NCBI RefSeq assembly: GCF_937875265.1
Contig: NZ_CALLXM010000181.1
Span: 1-17,138 of the forward strand
Direction: 5' to 3'
From: an uncultured Acetobacter sp.
GTDB taxonomy: Bacteria; Pseudomonadota; Alphaproteobacteria; Acetobacterales; Acetobacteraceae
DNA: 17,138 nucleotides
Shown here: positions 1 through 8,361 of the stretch, one piece after another
Position numbering within the stretch: the stretch's first letter is position 1
How the letters are laid out: the number at the start of each line of letters is the position of its first letter
The notes under the pieces: model-generated
Told to the model about the DNA's origin: nothing
The model's input: the letters and a program-made list of their open reading frames with translations, nothing else
Databases searched by the model: none
Translations under genes and position numbers: made by a program

Positions 1-161
1 AATTATATTTGTTCAGATAATAAACTATTTTGATATCGGAATATTTCTCTTTTAAAATAAGTTTCCACAAATTGATCGGATTACGAAAAATCTCTGGAAA
101 CATTACATCTATATCATTCCGGAATCGTATCCTAATTAATGGACAAGAGGGAAACCCATTC

Positions 162-2612
162 ATGCGTCTTCCAGTTTTGCGCCTTATGTCCACGTCTCTT
201 ATCGCCCTGAGCGGAGTAGCTTTCTACTCCTGTCCCGCAGATGCCGAACCAATTGCCTCTGCGCATAAAAGTAAGGAGGCCGAAAAAAAGTCCGTGTCTC
301 GCGCCAGACGAGAGGAAAAAATCAAGGAAACTGGCGTAACCGGCATGTCGGCTTTGCCTGAAGTTCTTACGGTTCACGCCGGAATGCCGACCTCAAACGG
401 GGTCACGAATACCACAGCGGGTGGTGGCTTGATGCCTATTGAACGCGCCCCCCGTTCGCAAAGTGGCGTCACGCGGGATTATATTGCCAAACAAACGCCC
501 ACAACCTCCATTGTTAATCTGATGGCCAGTCTTCCGGGGGTTGTTTCAGCCAAAACCGACCCGCTCGGCATGGCGCCTGGCGATACAATGACAATGCGCG
601 GGCTTACACAGGCCCAGATCGGCTTTCTATTTGAAGGTGCGCCAGAGGCTGACCCTATTAACTACGGTGTTTCAACATCGACCATTGTTGATAGCGAAAA
701 TCTGGGGTCCATGACGGTCTCTCAGGGGTCGCCGGACCTTGATGCTCCCCTGATCAATGCCGCAGGCGGACAGATTGCTGCTTTTGAAGTCGACCCATCC
801 CATAAAATGGGTGGATTTGTTGATTTTATGGGAGGAACCCATAGCGCGAATAAGCAGTTTATTCGCCTTAATACAGGGGAGATTGGAAACTCTGGCATTC
901 GGGGATTTGCTTCGTTCTCTCAAACGTCCTCCAACAACTCACGCGGGCCGGGTGACCAGCATCGGTACCATGTTGATTCCAAATGGGTTAAGGAGTGGGG
1001 CAACGGGAACAGCGTAAAAGCCATTTTTGCTTATACACAACAGTACAATATCGGCGGCGGCCTTGCTCCAACACTGAGCCAGTGGAATCAGTATGGGTAC
1101 AGCTATAACACAACGAAGCAGTACACATTTGGAGACCCGACCTACTACCGGTTCTCAAAGCAGAAAAACAATATGGTGAATGTCATCCTACCGATGCATT
1201 TCCGCTTATCTCGTGAACTGGAACTGAGTGCCACCCCCTATTTCATTCAGCAGTTCGGCCCGGCATGGGGCGGTGAGAGCATTCCGGTCTCAGGGGGTTA
1301 CTTCGGGAATGTGCAGTATGGAACACCGAACTCTCCTTACCCTGCACTGAGCAACCTGCCTTACCAGCAAAACGGCACTGTGATGACGATGCTGGATGAC
1401 CCGTGGAACCAGAAAATTGGATCCATCAATGCCTCTCTCAAATGGACACATGGCCACAATACGCTGACATTTGGCTGGTGGTATTCTTATACGTCTCATA
1501 CAGAACGCTACCAGTATGACTTGATGGATTATAACGGAAATCCGGTTAAAGGGCATGGTTTTTCACCGATACGATTCCCTGATTCTTCCATCCTGAGCGG
1601 CGATAACCTGAATTTCTGGCAACAACAGAATGCGCTCTACCTTGCTGATACGCTGAAGCTTTTCAATGACAAACTGGAACTCAGCGCTGGCTTCAAAGCC
1701 GCCATGGTATCACGTAGCGGGACGAATAATGTGCCCGGAGCAGACCCATGGAAAAGCAGCCGTAATTACTTTGAACCTCTGCCGCAGTTTTATGCGACGT
1801 ATCATATTGACCCGCATAATCAGGTTTACCTGAACGGCACCACATCCTTCCGTGCTCCGGTTTCAACCGAAGCGTACGTTCCTGACTACGATCCGAATGC
1901 CGGTATGATTTCCGCAGCAGGACAGATGAAGCCGGAATATACCATCAGTGAAGAAATCGGTTTCCGGCATACGGGGTTCTGGAACCTGTCTGTCTCTGCG
2001 TTCAACCTGAACATTACCAACCACAATATTTCCTCCTCAGGGTATATCCCCGGAACAACCGAAGTTGTTGCTCTGCCTATCAACGCGGGTGGCCAGACAT
2101 CACGCGGCGTGCAGGCGGAATTCGGTTTGCGCCCGTGGCACCACATCAGCCCGTATCTTTCCGGCCAGTATCTCCATTCCACAATGGATAATAACTTTGC
2201 TTTGGCAGGTGATCTTCTTCCTACAAAAGGAAAAACTGCTGTTGGCAGCCCGAAATTTACCGGATCCATCGGCCTTCAGTATGATGATGGCCGGTTCTTT
2301 GGCAATTTCAATCTGCGGTATACGGACTCTCAGTACACAACCTTCATGAATGATGAGAGCATTCCCTCATACATCACCTCTGATCTGACAATCGGATACC
2401 GGATGAAGTCAATCGGGCCTGCCCAACACCCTCAGATTCAGCTGAACCTGACTAACATTGGTGACAGCCATTATCTTGCAATGGCTGGAAGCACGACAGC
2501 AAACGCACGGACAACCAGAGGAATTTACGGAAGCTCCATCGCCGGGTCTTCACCCATTTACCTCATTGGTGCCCCGTTCGGCGCTTATGTCTCTGTTTCA
2601 ACGGGCTTCTGA
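162..2612 (+). CDS. TonB-dependent outer-membrane receptor, substrate unknown
   Basis: This gene encodes a TonB-dependent receptor of about 816 residues, an outer-membrane beta-barrel with an N-terminal plug that imports a ligand using TonB/ExbBD energy. The frame is open from position 30, but I place the start at 162. An AGAGG ribosome site sits at 146-150, and the protein then opens with a good signal peptide (basic MRLPVLR, hydrophobic core, cleavage near CPADA-EP at residue 28). A Lys/Glu/Arg-rich linker follows, then a TonB-box-like stretch (PEVLTVHAG, about residues 64-73) and a plug with an MRGLTQAQIGFLFEG segment near residues 144-158. The rest is barrel, rich in alternating aromatic residues, and ends in YVSVSTGF with the usual terminal Phe. 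The next gene starts 6 nt downstream, so the two are probably co-transcribed. Base composition is more AT-rich than the LPS or translation genes, hinting at acquisition. The ligand cannot be read from the sequence; a siderophore or an oligosaccharide is possible. Confidence 0.93.
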   Translation: MRLPVLRLMSTSLIALSGVAFYSCPADAEPIASAHKSKEAEKKSVSRARREEKIKETGVTGMSALPEVLTVHAGMPTSNGVTNTTAGGGLMPIERAPRSQSGVTRDYIAKQTPTTSIVNLMASLPGVVSAKTDPLGMAPGDTMTMRGLTQAQIGFLFEGAPEADPINYGVSTSTIVDSENLGSMTVSQGSPDLDAPLINAAGGQIAAFEVDPSHKMGGFVDFMGGTHSANKQFIRLNTGEIGNSGIRGFASFSQTSSNNSRGPGDQHRYHVDSKWVKEWGNGNSVKAIFAYTQQYNIGGGLAPTLSQWNQYGYSYNTTKQYTFGDPTYYRFSKQKNNMVNVILPMHFRLSRELELSATPYFIQQFGPAWGGESIPVSGGYFGNVQYGTPNSPYPALSNLPYQQNGTVMTMLDDPWNQKIGSINASLKWTHGHNTLTFGWWYSYTSHTERYQYDLMDYNGNPVKGHGFSPIRFPDSSILSGDNLNFWQQQNALYLADTLKLFNDKLELSAGFKAAMVSRSGTNNVPGADPWKSSRNYFEPLPQFYATYHIDPHNQVYLNGTTSFRAPVSTEAYVPDYDPNAGMISAAGQMKPEYTISEEIGFRHTGFWNLSVSAFNLNITNHNISSSGYIPGTTEVVALPINAGGQTSRGVQAEFGLRPWHHISPYLSGQYLHSTMDNNFALAGDLLPTKGKTAVGSPKFTGSIGLQYDDGRFFGNFNLRYTDSQYTTFMNDESIPSYITSDLTIGYRMKSIGPAQHPQIQLNLTNIGDSHYLAMAGSTTANARTTRGIYGSSIAGSSPIYLIGAPFGAYVSVSTGF

Positions 2613-2618
2613 TATTTT

Positions 2619-3812
2619 ATGGAAAAGCCCCCCTTCTCCCCCAAAATCCTTCCGGGCCGCCTTCTGTCTCTTGACCTGATGCGCGGCTACACGGTTGCGT
2701 TTATGATCATCGTGAATAACCCCGGAGACTGGTCACACGTTTACGCGCCACTTCTGCACGCAGAGTGGAACGGCCTGACACCGACTGACCTTGTTTTCCC
2801 GAGTTTTCTATTCATGATGGGCTGTGCCATTCCTTTTTCTCTCGGGGGAAAACTCTCCCGAGGTAAAAAAAGAAGCTGGCTATTTCTGGATATTTTTCGA
2901 AGGTCGGCGGTTCTTTTACTGCTTGGATGGCTGCTGACTATTCTGGCAATTGCGCCTGCATGGAGCCTGTTCCGGTTTTATGGCGTTTTATCTCGTTTTG
3001 CCGCGACGTATCTTGTCTGCGCGACACTGTTCCTGTTTGTTCGTTCAGTGCGTTTTTACGTCGTGGCCGTTCTGGGGATTGTTTTGGGGTATTCAGCTCT
3101 GCTGCACTGGATGCCTGTGCCAGGGGCCGGGTTTCCGGGGCAGGATTTTCCAGTCATGGACCCGGATGCAAATATCGTGTCCTGGTTTGACCGGAAAGTT
3201 GTGTTCTGGACCCAGAACCATTTTGGGATGGGCGTTCTTTATAAAGGCACGCGCGACCCGGAAGGGCTTCTGTCTACCATAGCCGCCTGTGCCACAGTCA
3301 TGACCGGCATTGTTTCCGGGTTGGTCATGAAACAAAACAGCCGACAGAAAAATATGCGCCTTATGAACCAGTGGACACTGGGCGGGGTTCTGTCACTTCT
3401 GGCCTCATTCCTGCTTTATACGTGGGTTCCGTTTAATAAAAACATGTGGACAGGAAGTTTTGTTCTGTTCTGCGCGGGCCTCGATATTCTGCTGTTGCGC
3501 CTTCTCTGGCAGAGTATAGACAACCACCCGGACCGGTCTCCGGGGCCGATTGCAAAAGGGCTTCAGGAATTTGGAGCGGCTTTTGGGGCCAACGCCATTG
3601 TTGCTTTTATTGTTTCAGAAGCGCTGGCAATTTTTCTGGATGAGCGTCTTCAGTTTCACGGCGTGACGGCTCACTCCTTCATTTATAATCATCTTTTCTC
3701 GTTCATTCACGCGGACAACATAAAGTCTTTCCTCTACGCAATCGCTTATCTGCTTGTCTGTTTTGTGCCCAACTTCATCTTGTATCGGCGCAAGATTGTC
3801 GTTCGGATCTAA
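2619..3812 (+). CDS. NagX/HGSNAT-like multipass membrane acyltransferase (DUF5009 type)
   Basis: This is a 397-residue polytopic inner-membrane protein resembling the bacterial NagX/DUF5009 family, related to human heparan-alpha-glucosaminide N-acetyltransferase (HGSNAT). The family signature lies at the N-terminus: SLDLMRGYTVAFMIIVNN at 17-34, HAEWNG at 47-52, and TPTDLVFPSFLFMMG starting about residue 54. In HGSNAT the His in the matching H-A-x-W-N-G motif is the active-site residue that carries acetyl across the membrane; here it is His47. About ten or more hydrophobic segments follow, with no signal peptide and no soluble domain. The ATG at 2619 lies 6 nt after the receptor stop, which suggests translational coupling and joint function. 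Bacterial NagX genes are known from amino-sugar utilisation regulons, often beside TonB receptors. The inferred role is acetylation of an imported amino sugar at the periplasmic face, but a transport role cannot be excluded. Confidence 0.85.
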   Translation: MEKPPFSPKILPGRLLSLDLMRGYTVAFMIIVNNPGDWSHVYAPLLHAEWNGLTPTDLVFPSFLFMMGCAIPFSLGGKLSRGKKRSWLFLDIFRRSAVLLLLGWLLTILAIAPAWSLFRFYGVLSRFAATYLVCATLFLFVRSVRFYVVAVLGIVLGYSALLHWMPVPGAGFPGQDFPVMDPDANIVSWFDRKVVFWTQNHFGMGVLYKGTRDPEGLLSTIAACATVMTGIVSGLVMKQNSRQKNMRLMNQWTLGGVLSLLASFLLYTWVPFNKNMWTGSFVLFCAGLDILLLRLLWQSIDNHPDRSPGPIAKGLQEFGAAFGANAIVAFIVSEALAIFLDERLQFHGVTAHSFIYNHLFSFIHADNIKSFLYAIAYLLVCFVPNFILYRRKIVVRI

Positions 3813-3847
3813 CTGTTTTCCTTACAGAATTTTGTTAGCACCATAAG

Positions 3848-3879
3848 GCGGCATGGCGGTTGGAAAGCTGCCATGCCGC
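3848..3879 (+). terminator. Strong hairpin after the acyltransferase gene
   Basis: A perfect 10-bp inverted repeat (GCGGCATGGC at 3848-3857, GCCATGCCGC at 3870-3879) can extend inward by a G-U and a G-C pair. It lies 36 bp after the acyltransferase stop. No T-run follows, so it is not a canonical intrinsic terminator. It may be a 3' stabilising hairpin or a factor-dependent end. It also covers the ATG at 3873, the most upstream in-frame start for the DedA gene, and argues against that start. Confidence 0.45.
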
Positions 3880-3911
3880 AGCCCCTCTTCTACCCCACTG
3901 CTGTTTGCGGC

Positions 3912-4637
3912 ATGCTCAGCCCTACCTTGAACAGGTCACACGAGGCTGGCCCGCACGACACTTGGCCGCAGCCCTTGGTAGAGAAGGACAACAGACCCCT
4001 GCTTCATCATCTGGATACGCTGCTTCAGCATTACGGGTATGGTATTGTTACCCTGATTGTCATGATGGAAAGCATGGGGCTGCCAGTGCCCGCAGAGGCC
4101 TGCATTATCACGGCTTCGCTCTACTGCCTGAAAACCCATCACCTCTCGATCGGCTGGGTGGCTGTCGCTGCCGTGGCCGGAGCGATTATTGGCGATAACA
4201 TCGGCTACATGATTGGCCGCAAGGTCGGGCTGCCGCTGCTTGAAAAATACGGGCCACGCGTGGGGCTGACCTCCGAGCGGCTGGTTCTGGGCCAGTATCT
4301 GTTCCACCATCACGGCAGCGCCATTGTGTTCTGTGGCCGGTTTATTTCCGTGGTGCGCGTGTTTGTGGCCGTGCTGGCCGGAGCCTGCCGCATGCACTGG
4401 CCGCGCTTCATGCTGTTCAATGCATTGGGCGGCTCCTGCTGGGCAGGCGGTTATGCATTGGGCACCTACGCGCTGGGCCGCAAGATTTCCGAAGTCTCCG
4501 GCCCGGTTGGCATTGTTATCGGCATTGCCGCCATTGGTGGTATGGTCGCCGCAGGCCGCTTCCTGAAGAAAAACGAGGCCCGGCTGACCCAACTGGCCCT
4601 GCAGGAATCCCGGAACGGCACACTTTCCGCATCCTGA
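3912..4637 (+). CDS. DedA-family inner-membrane protein
   Basis: This is a DedA (SNARE-associated/VTT domain) integral membrane protein of about 241 residues. Characterised members act as undecaprenyl-phosphate or phospholipid flippases, or affect membrane potential and pH tolerance. Family landmarks are visible in order: an acidic ESMGLPVPAE re-entrant segment, GDNIGYMIGRKVG, then GRFISVVRVFVAVLAGACRM with the two key arginines, then a WPRF...NALGGSCWA helix and a C-terminal helix. The start is unsure. The frame opens at ATG 3873, but that codon lies in a hairpin stem; ATG 3912 is used here, and TTG 3975 would give a family-typical short N-terminus. None has a convincing ribosome site. The gene is monocistronic or loosely linked, with about 150 bp before the RNase D gene in which nothing else was seen. 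Family assignment is firm; substrate is not known. Confidence 0.88.
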   Translation: MLSPTLNRSHEAGPHDTWPQPLVEKDNRPLLHHLDTLLQHYGYGIVTLIVMMESMGLPVPAEACIITASLYCLKTHHLSIGWVAVAAVAGAIIGDNIGYMIGRKVGLPLLEKYGPRVGLTSERLVLGQYLFHHHGSAIVFCGRFISVVRVFVAVLAGACRMHWPRFMLFNALGGSCWAGGYALGTYALGRKISEVSGPVGIVIGIAAIGGMVAAGRFLKKNEARLTQLALQESRNGTLSAS

Positions 4638-4788
4638 CGGACCATAAGCCTCTGGAGAGCCCCTCCGCCCGGCACGCCCCCTCACCATTAAATCGCCCGA
4701 AAGCTCTGCCACAGGTCTCAGAATGGACATTCCGCCATCCCGGCTGTATCCGTCTGAGCCTGATCAACAACAAGGCATGGAGCGGGTT

Positions 4789-5448
4789 ATGAACGCACCC
4801 CGGACCTCTTCCGAGGGAAGCATTACTCTACATCGCAACGACCTGCCCGACGGGCTGACCTTTACCGGTTCTGTCGCTGTGGATACGGAAACCATGGGCC
4901 TTAAACCCCACCGGGACCGGCTGTGCCTGGTGCAGCTTTCCGCAGGGGACGGCACCGCGCATCTGGTGCAGATCATCCCGACCTCCCTTGGTGGCAAAGG
5001 GTATGACTGCCCGAACCTCAAGCGCCTGATGGCTGATCCGTCCGTGACCAAAATCATGCATTTCGCACGGTTTGATGTTGCCATTCTTCAGCATGCGCTG
5101 GGCATTACTGTCAGCCCGGTGGTGTGCACCAAAATTGCCGCCCGTCTGGTCCGCACCTTTACAGACCGCCACGGTCTGGCGGCCCTGTGCCGGGACATGC
5201 TGGGTGTTGACCTGAGCAAGCAGCAGCAGACGTCTGACTGGGGTGCTCTGGACCTCAAGCCCGAACAGCTGGCCTATGCCGCGTCCGATGTGCTGTATCT
5301 ACACGCCCTGTGGGCAAAAATGGATGCACTGCTCCATCGTGAAGGCCGCCGTGAACTGGCTCAGGCATGCTACGACTTTCTGCCAGCCCGTGCCCGGCTT
5401 GACCTTCTGGGTTATGAAGACCCGGATATCTTTTCTCATCGGGCATAA
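4789..5448 (+). CDS. rnd: Ribonuclease D-like 3'-5' exonuclease (catalytic domain only)
   Basis: This is a DEDDy-type 3'-5' exonuclease of 219 residues. All three Exo motifs are present: AVDTETMG with Asp32 and Glu34, HFARFD with His91 and Asp96, and YAASD with Tyr163 and Asp167, which coordinate two metal ions. It is much shorter than E. coli RNase D (about 375 residues) because it has no C-terminal HRDC domains; such short forms are usual in alphaproteobacteria. It probably trims stable-RNA 3' ends in the cytoplasm. I chose ATG 4789 because GGAG at 4779-4782 sits 6 nt upstream and conserved sequence begins soon after. The frame stays open to ATG 4723, with another ATG at 4777, so a longer form is possible. 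It is followed 27 bp later by kdsD and probably heads the kdsD-lpt run. Confidence 0.9.
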   Translation: MNAPRTSSEGSITLHRNDLPDGLTFTGSVAVDTETMGLKPHRDRLCLVQLSAGDGTAHLVQIIPTSLGGKGYDCPNLKRLMADPSVTKIMHFARFDVAILQHALGITVSPVVCTKIAARLVRTFTDRHGLAALCRDMLGVDLSKQQQTSDWGALDLKPEQLAYAASDVLYLHALWAKMDALLHREGRRELAQACYDFLPARARLDLLGYEDPDIFSHRA

Positions 5449-5475
5449 TCCCGTCCGGACCGGAACCCGCACAGC

Positions 5476-6483
5476 ATGACAGAACGCTCCGTTACGGGCC
5501 TTCAGGCCACCCTCGCGGCAGAGGCTGCTGCCGTTATCCAGACCGAACGCGCCGGTCTGGATGCACTGGCCAGTGCACTGCTTGACCCGAACGGGCTGGG
5601 CGGTGCGTTTGCACACGCGGTGGACATTCTGCAGCATATTCCGGGCCGGGTCGTCATTACCGGCATTGGCAAATCCGGCCACATTGCCCGGAAAATTCAG
5701 GCCACCCTTTCCTCCACCGGCACACCGGCCCTGTTTGTGCACCCTGCTGAGGCCTCACACGGGGATCTGGGCATGGTGCAGCCGGGCGATGCTGTTCTGG
5801 TCTTTTCCAATTCGGGTGAGACCACGGAACTGGGTGACATTGCCGCCCATGCCCGCAAAGCCGGGCTGCCGCTGCTGGCCGTAACCAGCCGGGCGCAGTC
5901 TACCCTTGCTACGGCGGCGGATGTGGCCCTGACCCTCCCCGCCATGCCGGAAGCCTGCCCGATGGGGCTGGCCCCCACCACCAGCACCCTGATGCAGCTG
6001 GCGTTTGGTGATGCACTGGCTGTTGTCCTGCTGGGCCAGCGCGGCTTTACCGCCAGTGACTTTGGTAATTTTCACCCCGGTGGCCGCCTTGGCAGCCGCC
6101 TGCGCACCGTGCGGGAGCTGATGCGCACAGGGGACGCCATGCCTCTGGGGCATGAAGAAATGCCGATGCGTGACGTGATTGTGGAAATGACGCGGCAGGC
6201 TCTAGGCTGCATTGGCATTCTGGACCATAATGGGCATCTGGCAGGGCTGATCACGGATGGTGACCTGCGCCGTGCGCTGGCCCTTGATCTGACGACTACG
6301 CTGGCAAGGGATGTCATGAACCGTCACCCTCTCACCATAGGGCCTGACATTTTTGCTGCGGATGCGCTGCGCATGATGAACGAACGCAAACGCCCCATTA
6401 CCTCCCTGTTTGTGCTGGATACGGACAGCCGCCCAACGGGCGTTGTGCATGTGCATGACCTGCTGCGGGCAGGTGTGGGATGA
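5476..6483 (+). CDS. kdsD: Arabinose-5-phosphate isomerase (KdsD/KpsF/GutQ family)
   Basis: This 335-residue cytoplasmic enzyme converts D-ribulose 5-phosphate to D-arabinose 5-phosphate, the first committed step towards Kdo for the lipopolysaccharide inner core. The SIS sugar-isomerase domain spans about residues 40-190, with VVITGIGKSGHIARK at 59-73 (Lys66, His69), HPAEASHGDLG at 89-99, FSNSGETTE at 110-118 and a late FHPGGRLG at 199-206. Two CBS domains fill residues 215-335 (LITDGDLRR and the final VHVHDLLR are typical). Length and domain order match E. coli KdsD (328 residues). The stop overlaps the lptC start by 4 nt (ATGA at 6480), so KdsD and the Lpt proteins are made from one transcript. 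All catalytic landmarks look intact. Confidence 0.95.
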   Translation: MTERSVTGLQATLAAEAAAVIQTERAGLDALASALLDPNGLGGAFAHAVDILQHIPGRVVITGIGKSGHIARKIQATLSSTGTPALFVHPAEASHGDLGMVQPGDAVLVFSNSGETTELGDIAAHARKAGLPLLAVTSRAQSTLATAADVALTLPAMPEACPMGLAPTTSTLMQLAFGDALAVVLLGQRGFTASDFGNFHPGGRLGSRLRTVRELMRTGDAMPLGHEEMPMRDVIVEMTRQALGCIGILDHNGHLAGLITDGDLRRALALDLTTTLARDVMNRHPLTIGPDIFAADALRMMNERKRPITSLFVLDTDSRPTGVVHVHDLLRAGVG

Positions 6484-7214
6484 CAGAGCCTTCAGGCCGC
6501 CCCCCCCAACGCGACGATTTTACCCGCTCGGAAGAGACCGTCCGCCAGCAGCGCGAACGGATGGCCCCCACCACGGCCCGCCGTCTGCCGCCTGATGCTG
6601 CGGAGCTGGCCCGCCGCCGCCTGCTGCTGCGCTGGGCCAAGTGGGTTTTGCCTGGCACGGCCCTGCTGCTGCTCAGCTCCATTGCGGTCTGGCCGGAAAT
6701 GGACCGGCTGATCAACTCCAATAAGGCCGCCCTGAAGGATATGGCAAAGGTCAAGATTGAAACCGGTAATCTGGTAGGCGCCACCTATCGCGGGGTGGAT
6801 GAGCATAACCGTCCGTTCATGGTTACAGCGGATAGTGCGCATCAGGCCAACCCGGAGCGGATGGATCTGACCAGCCCTGTGGCGGATATCCTCAGTCAGG
6901 GCGGAAGCTGGCTTCTGGTCCGATCGGAAAAAGGGGTCTACATGCAACATGCACAGATTCTTGACCTGACCGGAGAAGTCACCCTGTATCGTGATGATGG
7001 CCTTATGATGCGCAGCCCTGTGGCGGATGTGGATATCCACACCGGTATTATTGCCTCCGATTCATGGGTGCGGGCAGAAGGGCCGTTTGGTGTGCTTGAT
7101 GCAAAAGGATATCTGGTGTCTCAGCATGAAGGAATTGCCCAGTTTCGCGGACCGGGCCGACTGATTCTGAATGATGACCGCGGCAGCCCTCCGGCTGATG
7201 GGAAGGCCTCCTGA
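6480..7214 (+). CDS. lptC: LPS export ABC transporter periplasmic protein LptC
   Basis: LptC is the bitopic inner-membrane protein that receives LPS from LptB2FG and passes it to LptA. This 244-residue version has an unusually long, Arg- and Pro-rich cytoplasmic N-terminus (about 50 residues), then one membrane segment at about 55-71 (VLPGTALLLLSSIAVW) and a periplasmic beta-jellyroll with the LptC-type ATYRGVDEHNRPFMVTADSA stretch at 101-120. E. coli LptC is 191 residues, with only a few residues before its helix. Identity rests on domain form plus position: its start overlaps the kdsD stop by 4 nt, and lptA and lptB follow. The long N-terminus could contact LptB or other cytoplasmic partners, but that is inference. 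Confidence 0.92.
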   Translation: MTEPSGRPPQRDDFTRSEETVRQQRERMAPTTARRLPPDAAELARRRLLLRWAKWVLPGTALLLLSSIAVWPEMDRLINSNKAALKDMAKVKIETGNLVGATYRGVDEHNRPFMVTADSAHQANPERMDLTSPVADILSQGGSWLLVRSEKGVYMQHAQILDLTGEVTLYRDDGLMMRSPVADVDIHTGIIASDSWVRAEGPFGVLDAKGYLVSQHEGIAQFRGPGRLILNDDRGSPPADGKAS

Positions 7215-7215
7215 T

Positions 7216-8358
7216 ATGCATCTGACCCCTCGTTTCGGGCTTGTGGCTCTGCCGCTTCTGGCCGCCCTGTTCTGCGGCACGGCCCACGCTCAGTCTATTG
7301 ACCTCTCGCATGGCGGGCAGATCACTGTCACCGCAGCGGGTGGGTTTGACTGGGACCAGAACCAGAAAAAAGTCACAGCGTATGATCAAGCCAAGGCTGT
7401 GCGCGGCGATGTGACCGTGACAGCTGACAAGCTGATTGCCTACTATCGCAAGAAATCTGTACCCGACGCCGCAGCCGCTCCGGATGCTGCACAGAATACC
7501 CCGGCTCCCGCCGGAAAGGATGCCCCCGCTGGTGCTGTGACAGGCACCACGGCCAGCGCCAAACCGGGCACCGCAGCCCCTGCTGATGCCACAACTCCGC
7601 CCCCACCGGCCTCGACCGAGACGCCAGCCGCCCCCACAGGGCAGCCTCCAGCCCCGGCGGACGCCTCTGCTCCGGCAGACCCCAAGGGCGGGGATGGCAA
7701 ACCTGCGGGGGGAGACCCGGAATCCTCCGGTGCAAACGAAATTTTCCGGCTGGAAGCCATCGGGCACGTTCATATCTACACCCAGACCGATCAGGGCTGG
7801 GGCGATAAGGCCGTGTATGACATGGATCAGGCCGTGCTGGTCATGACAGGTAAAGCCCTGAAGCTGACCACCCCGCAGGATGTGCTGACGGCGCGGGATT
7901 CGATGGAATATTACTCGCAGCAACGCATTTCCATCGGGCGTGGCAATGCCACAGTAACCACCAATGACAACCGTCAGATTCGTGCAGATGTGTTGGTGGG
8001 CTACAGCGCTCCGCCAGATCAGTCAGCCAAACCAGCAGAGCAGAAACCCGCAGGCCAGGCATCGTCTGACCCGCTGGCCAATGGTTCCGGTAAGCTGGAA
8101 AAAGTGAACGCATTTGGCCATGTGTGGGTCCGCACCCAGACGGAAACTGTCACCGGGGACCGGGGTGTTTATGTGCCGGATTCCGGCATTGCCCGCGTTG
8201 TGGGGAATGTTCACATCACCAGAGGGCCGAACCAGATTCAGGGCGCTGCGGCCATCATCAACATGCATACAGGCCTGGCAACCATGACGGAGCGCCCTGG
8301 TAGCAGGGTTAGCGGTCTGGTTGTGCCCAACAGTGGCGATGGCTCGGACAGGAAATAA
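7216..8358 (+). CDS. lptA: LPS transport periplasmic bridge protein LptA, with long Ala/Pro-rich insert
   Basis: LptA polymerises across the periplasm to bridge LptC to LptD for LPS transport. I start it at ATG 7216, one nt after the lptC stop, because the protein then begins with a signal peptide (MHLTPRF, hydrophobic core, cleavage near AHA-QS). An upstream in-frame ATG at 7171 lies inside lptC. The predicted length is 380 residues against 185 in E. coli. The OstA-like fold is recognisable as GGQITVTAAGGFDWD, VTADKLIAYYRKK, then IFRLEAIGHVHIYT, and a second repeat with KVNAFGHVWVRTQTE and VVGNVHITRGPNQIQG. The extra length comes mainly from a 93-residue Ala/Pro/Thr/Gly-rich insert (residues 82-174) and a shorter Pro/Ala/Lys linker near 264-295. 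lptB follows after 3 nt. Confidence 0.92.
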   Translation: MHLTPRFGLVALPLLAALFCGTAHAQSIDLSHGGQITVTAAGGFDWDQNQKKVTAYDQAKAVRGDVTVTADKLIAYYRKKSVPDAAAAPDAAQNTPAPAGKDAPAGAVTGTTASAKPGTAAPADATTPPPPASTETPAAPTGQPPAPADASAPADPKGGDGKPAGGDPESSGANEIFRLEAIGHVHIYTQTDQGWGDKAVYDMDQAVLVMTGKALKLTTPQDVLTARDSMEYYSQQRISIGRGNATVTTNDNRQIRADVLVGYSAPPDQSAKPAEQKPAGQASSDPLANGSGKLEKVNAFGHVWVRTQTETVTGDRGVYVPDSGIARVVGNVHITRGPNQIQGAAAIINMHTGLATMTERPGSRVSGLVVPNSGDGSDRK

Positions 8359-8361
8359 CGG

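Noticed and set aside
30..161. Extra 44 N-terminal codons on the TonB receptor
   Set aside because: The segment is AT-rich, hides the signal peptide, and the ATG at 162 has its own ribosome site.
3936..4730. 264-codon minus-strand open frame opposite the DedA gene
   Set aside because: It is antisense to a well-conserved membrane protein; its His/Gly/Asn-rich low-identity translation is typical of a GC-rich shadow frame.
7459..7737. Possible frameshift or assembly artefact in the low-complexity part of lptA
   Set aside because: The frame is continuous and recognisable LptA sequence lies on both sides in the same frame.
7048..7923. 291-codon minus-strand open frame opposite lptC/lptA
   Set aside because: It is antisense to the LptA Ala/Pro-rich insert, giving a Gly/Arg/Cys-rich translation with no family features.
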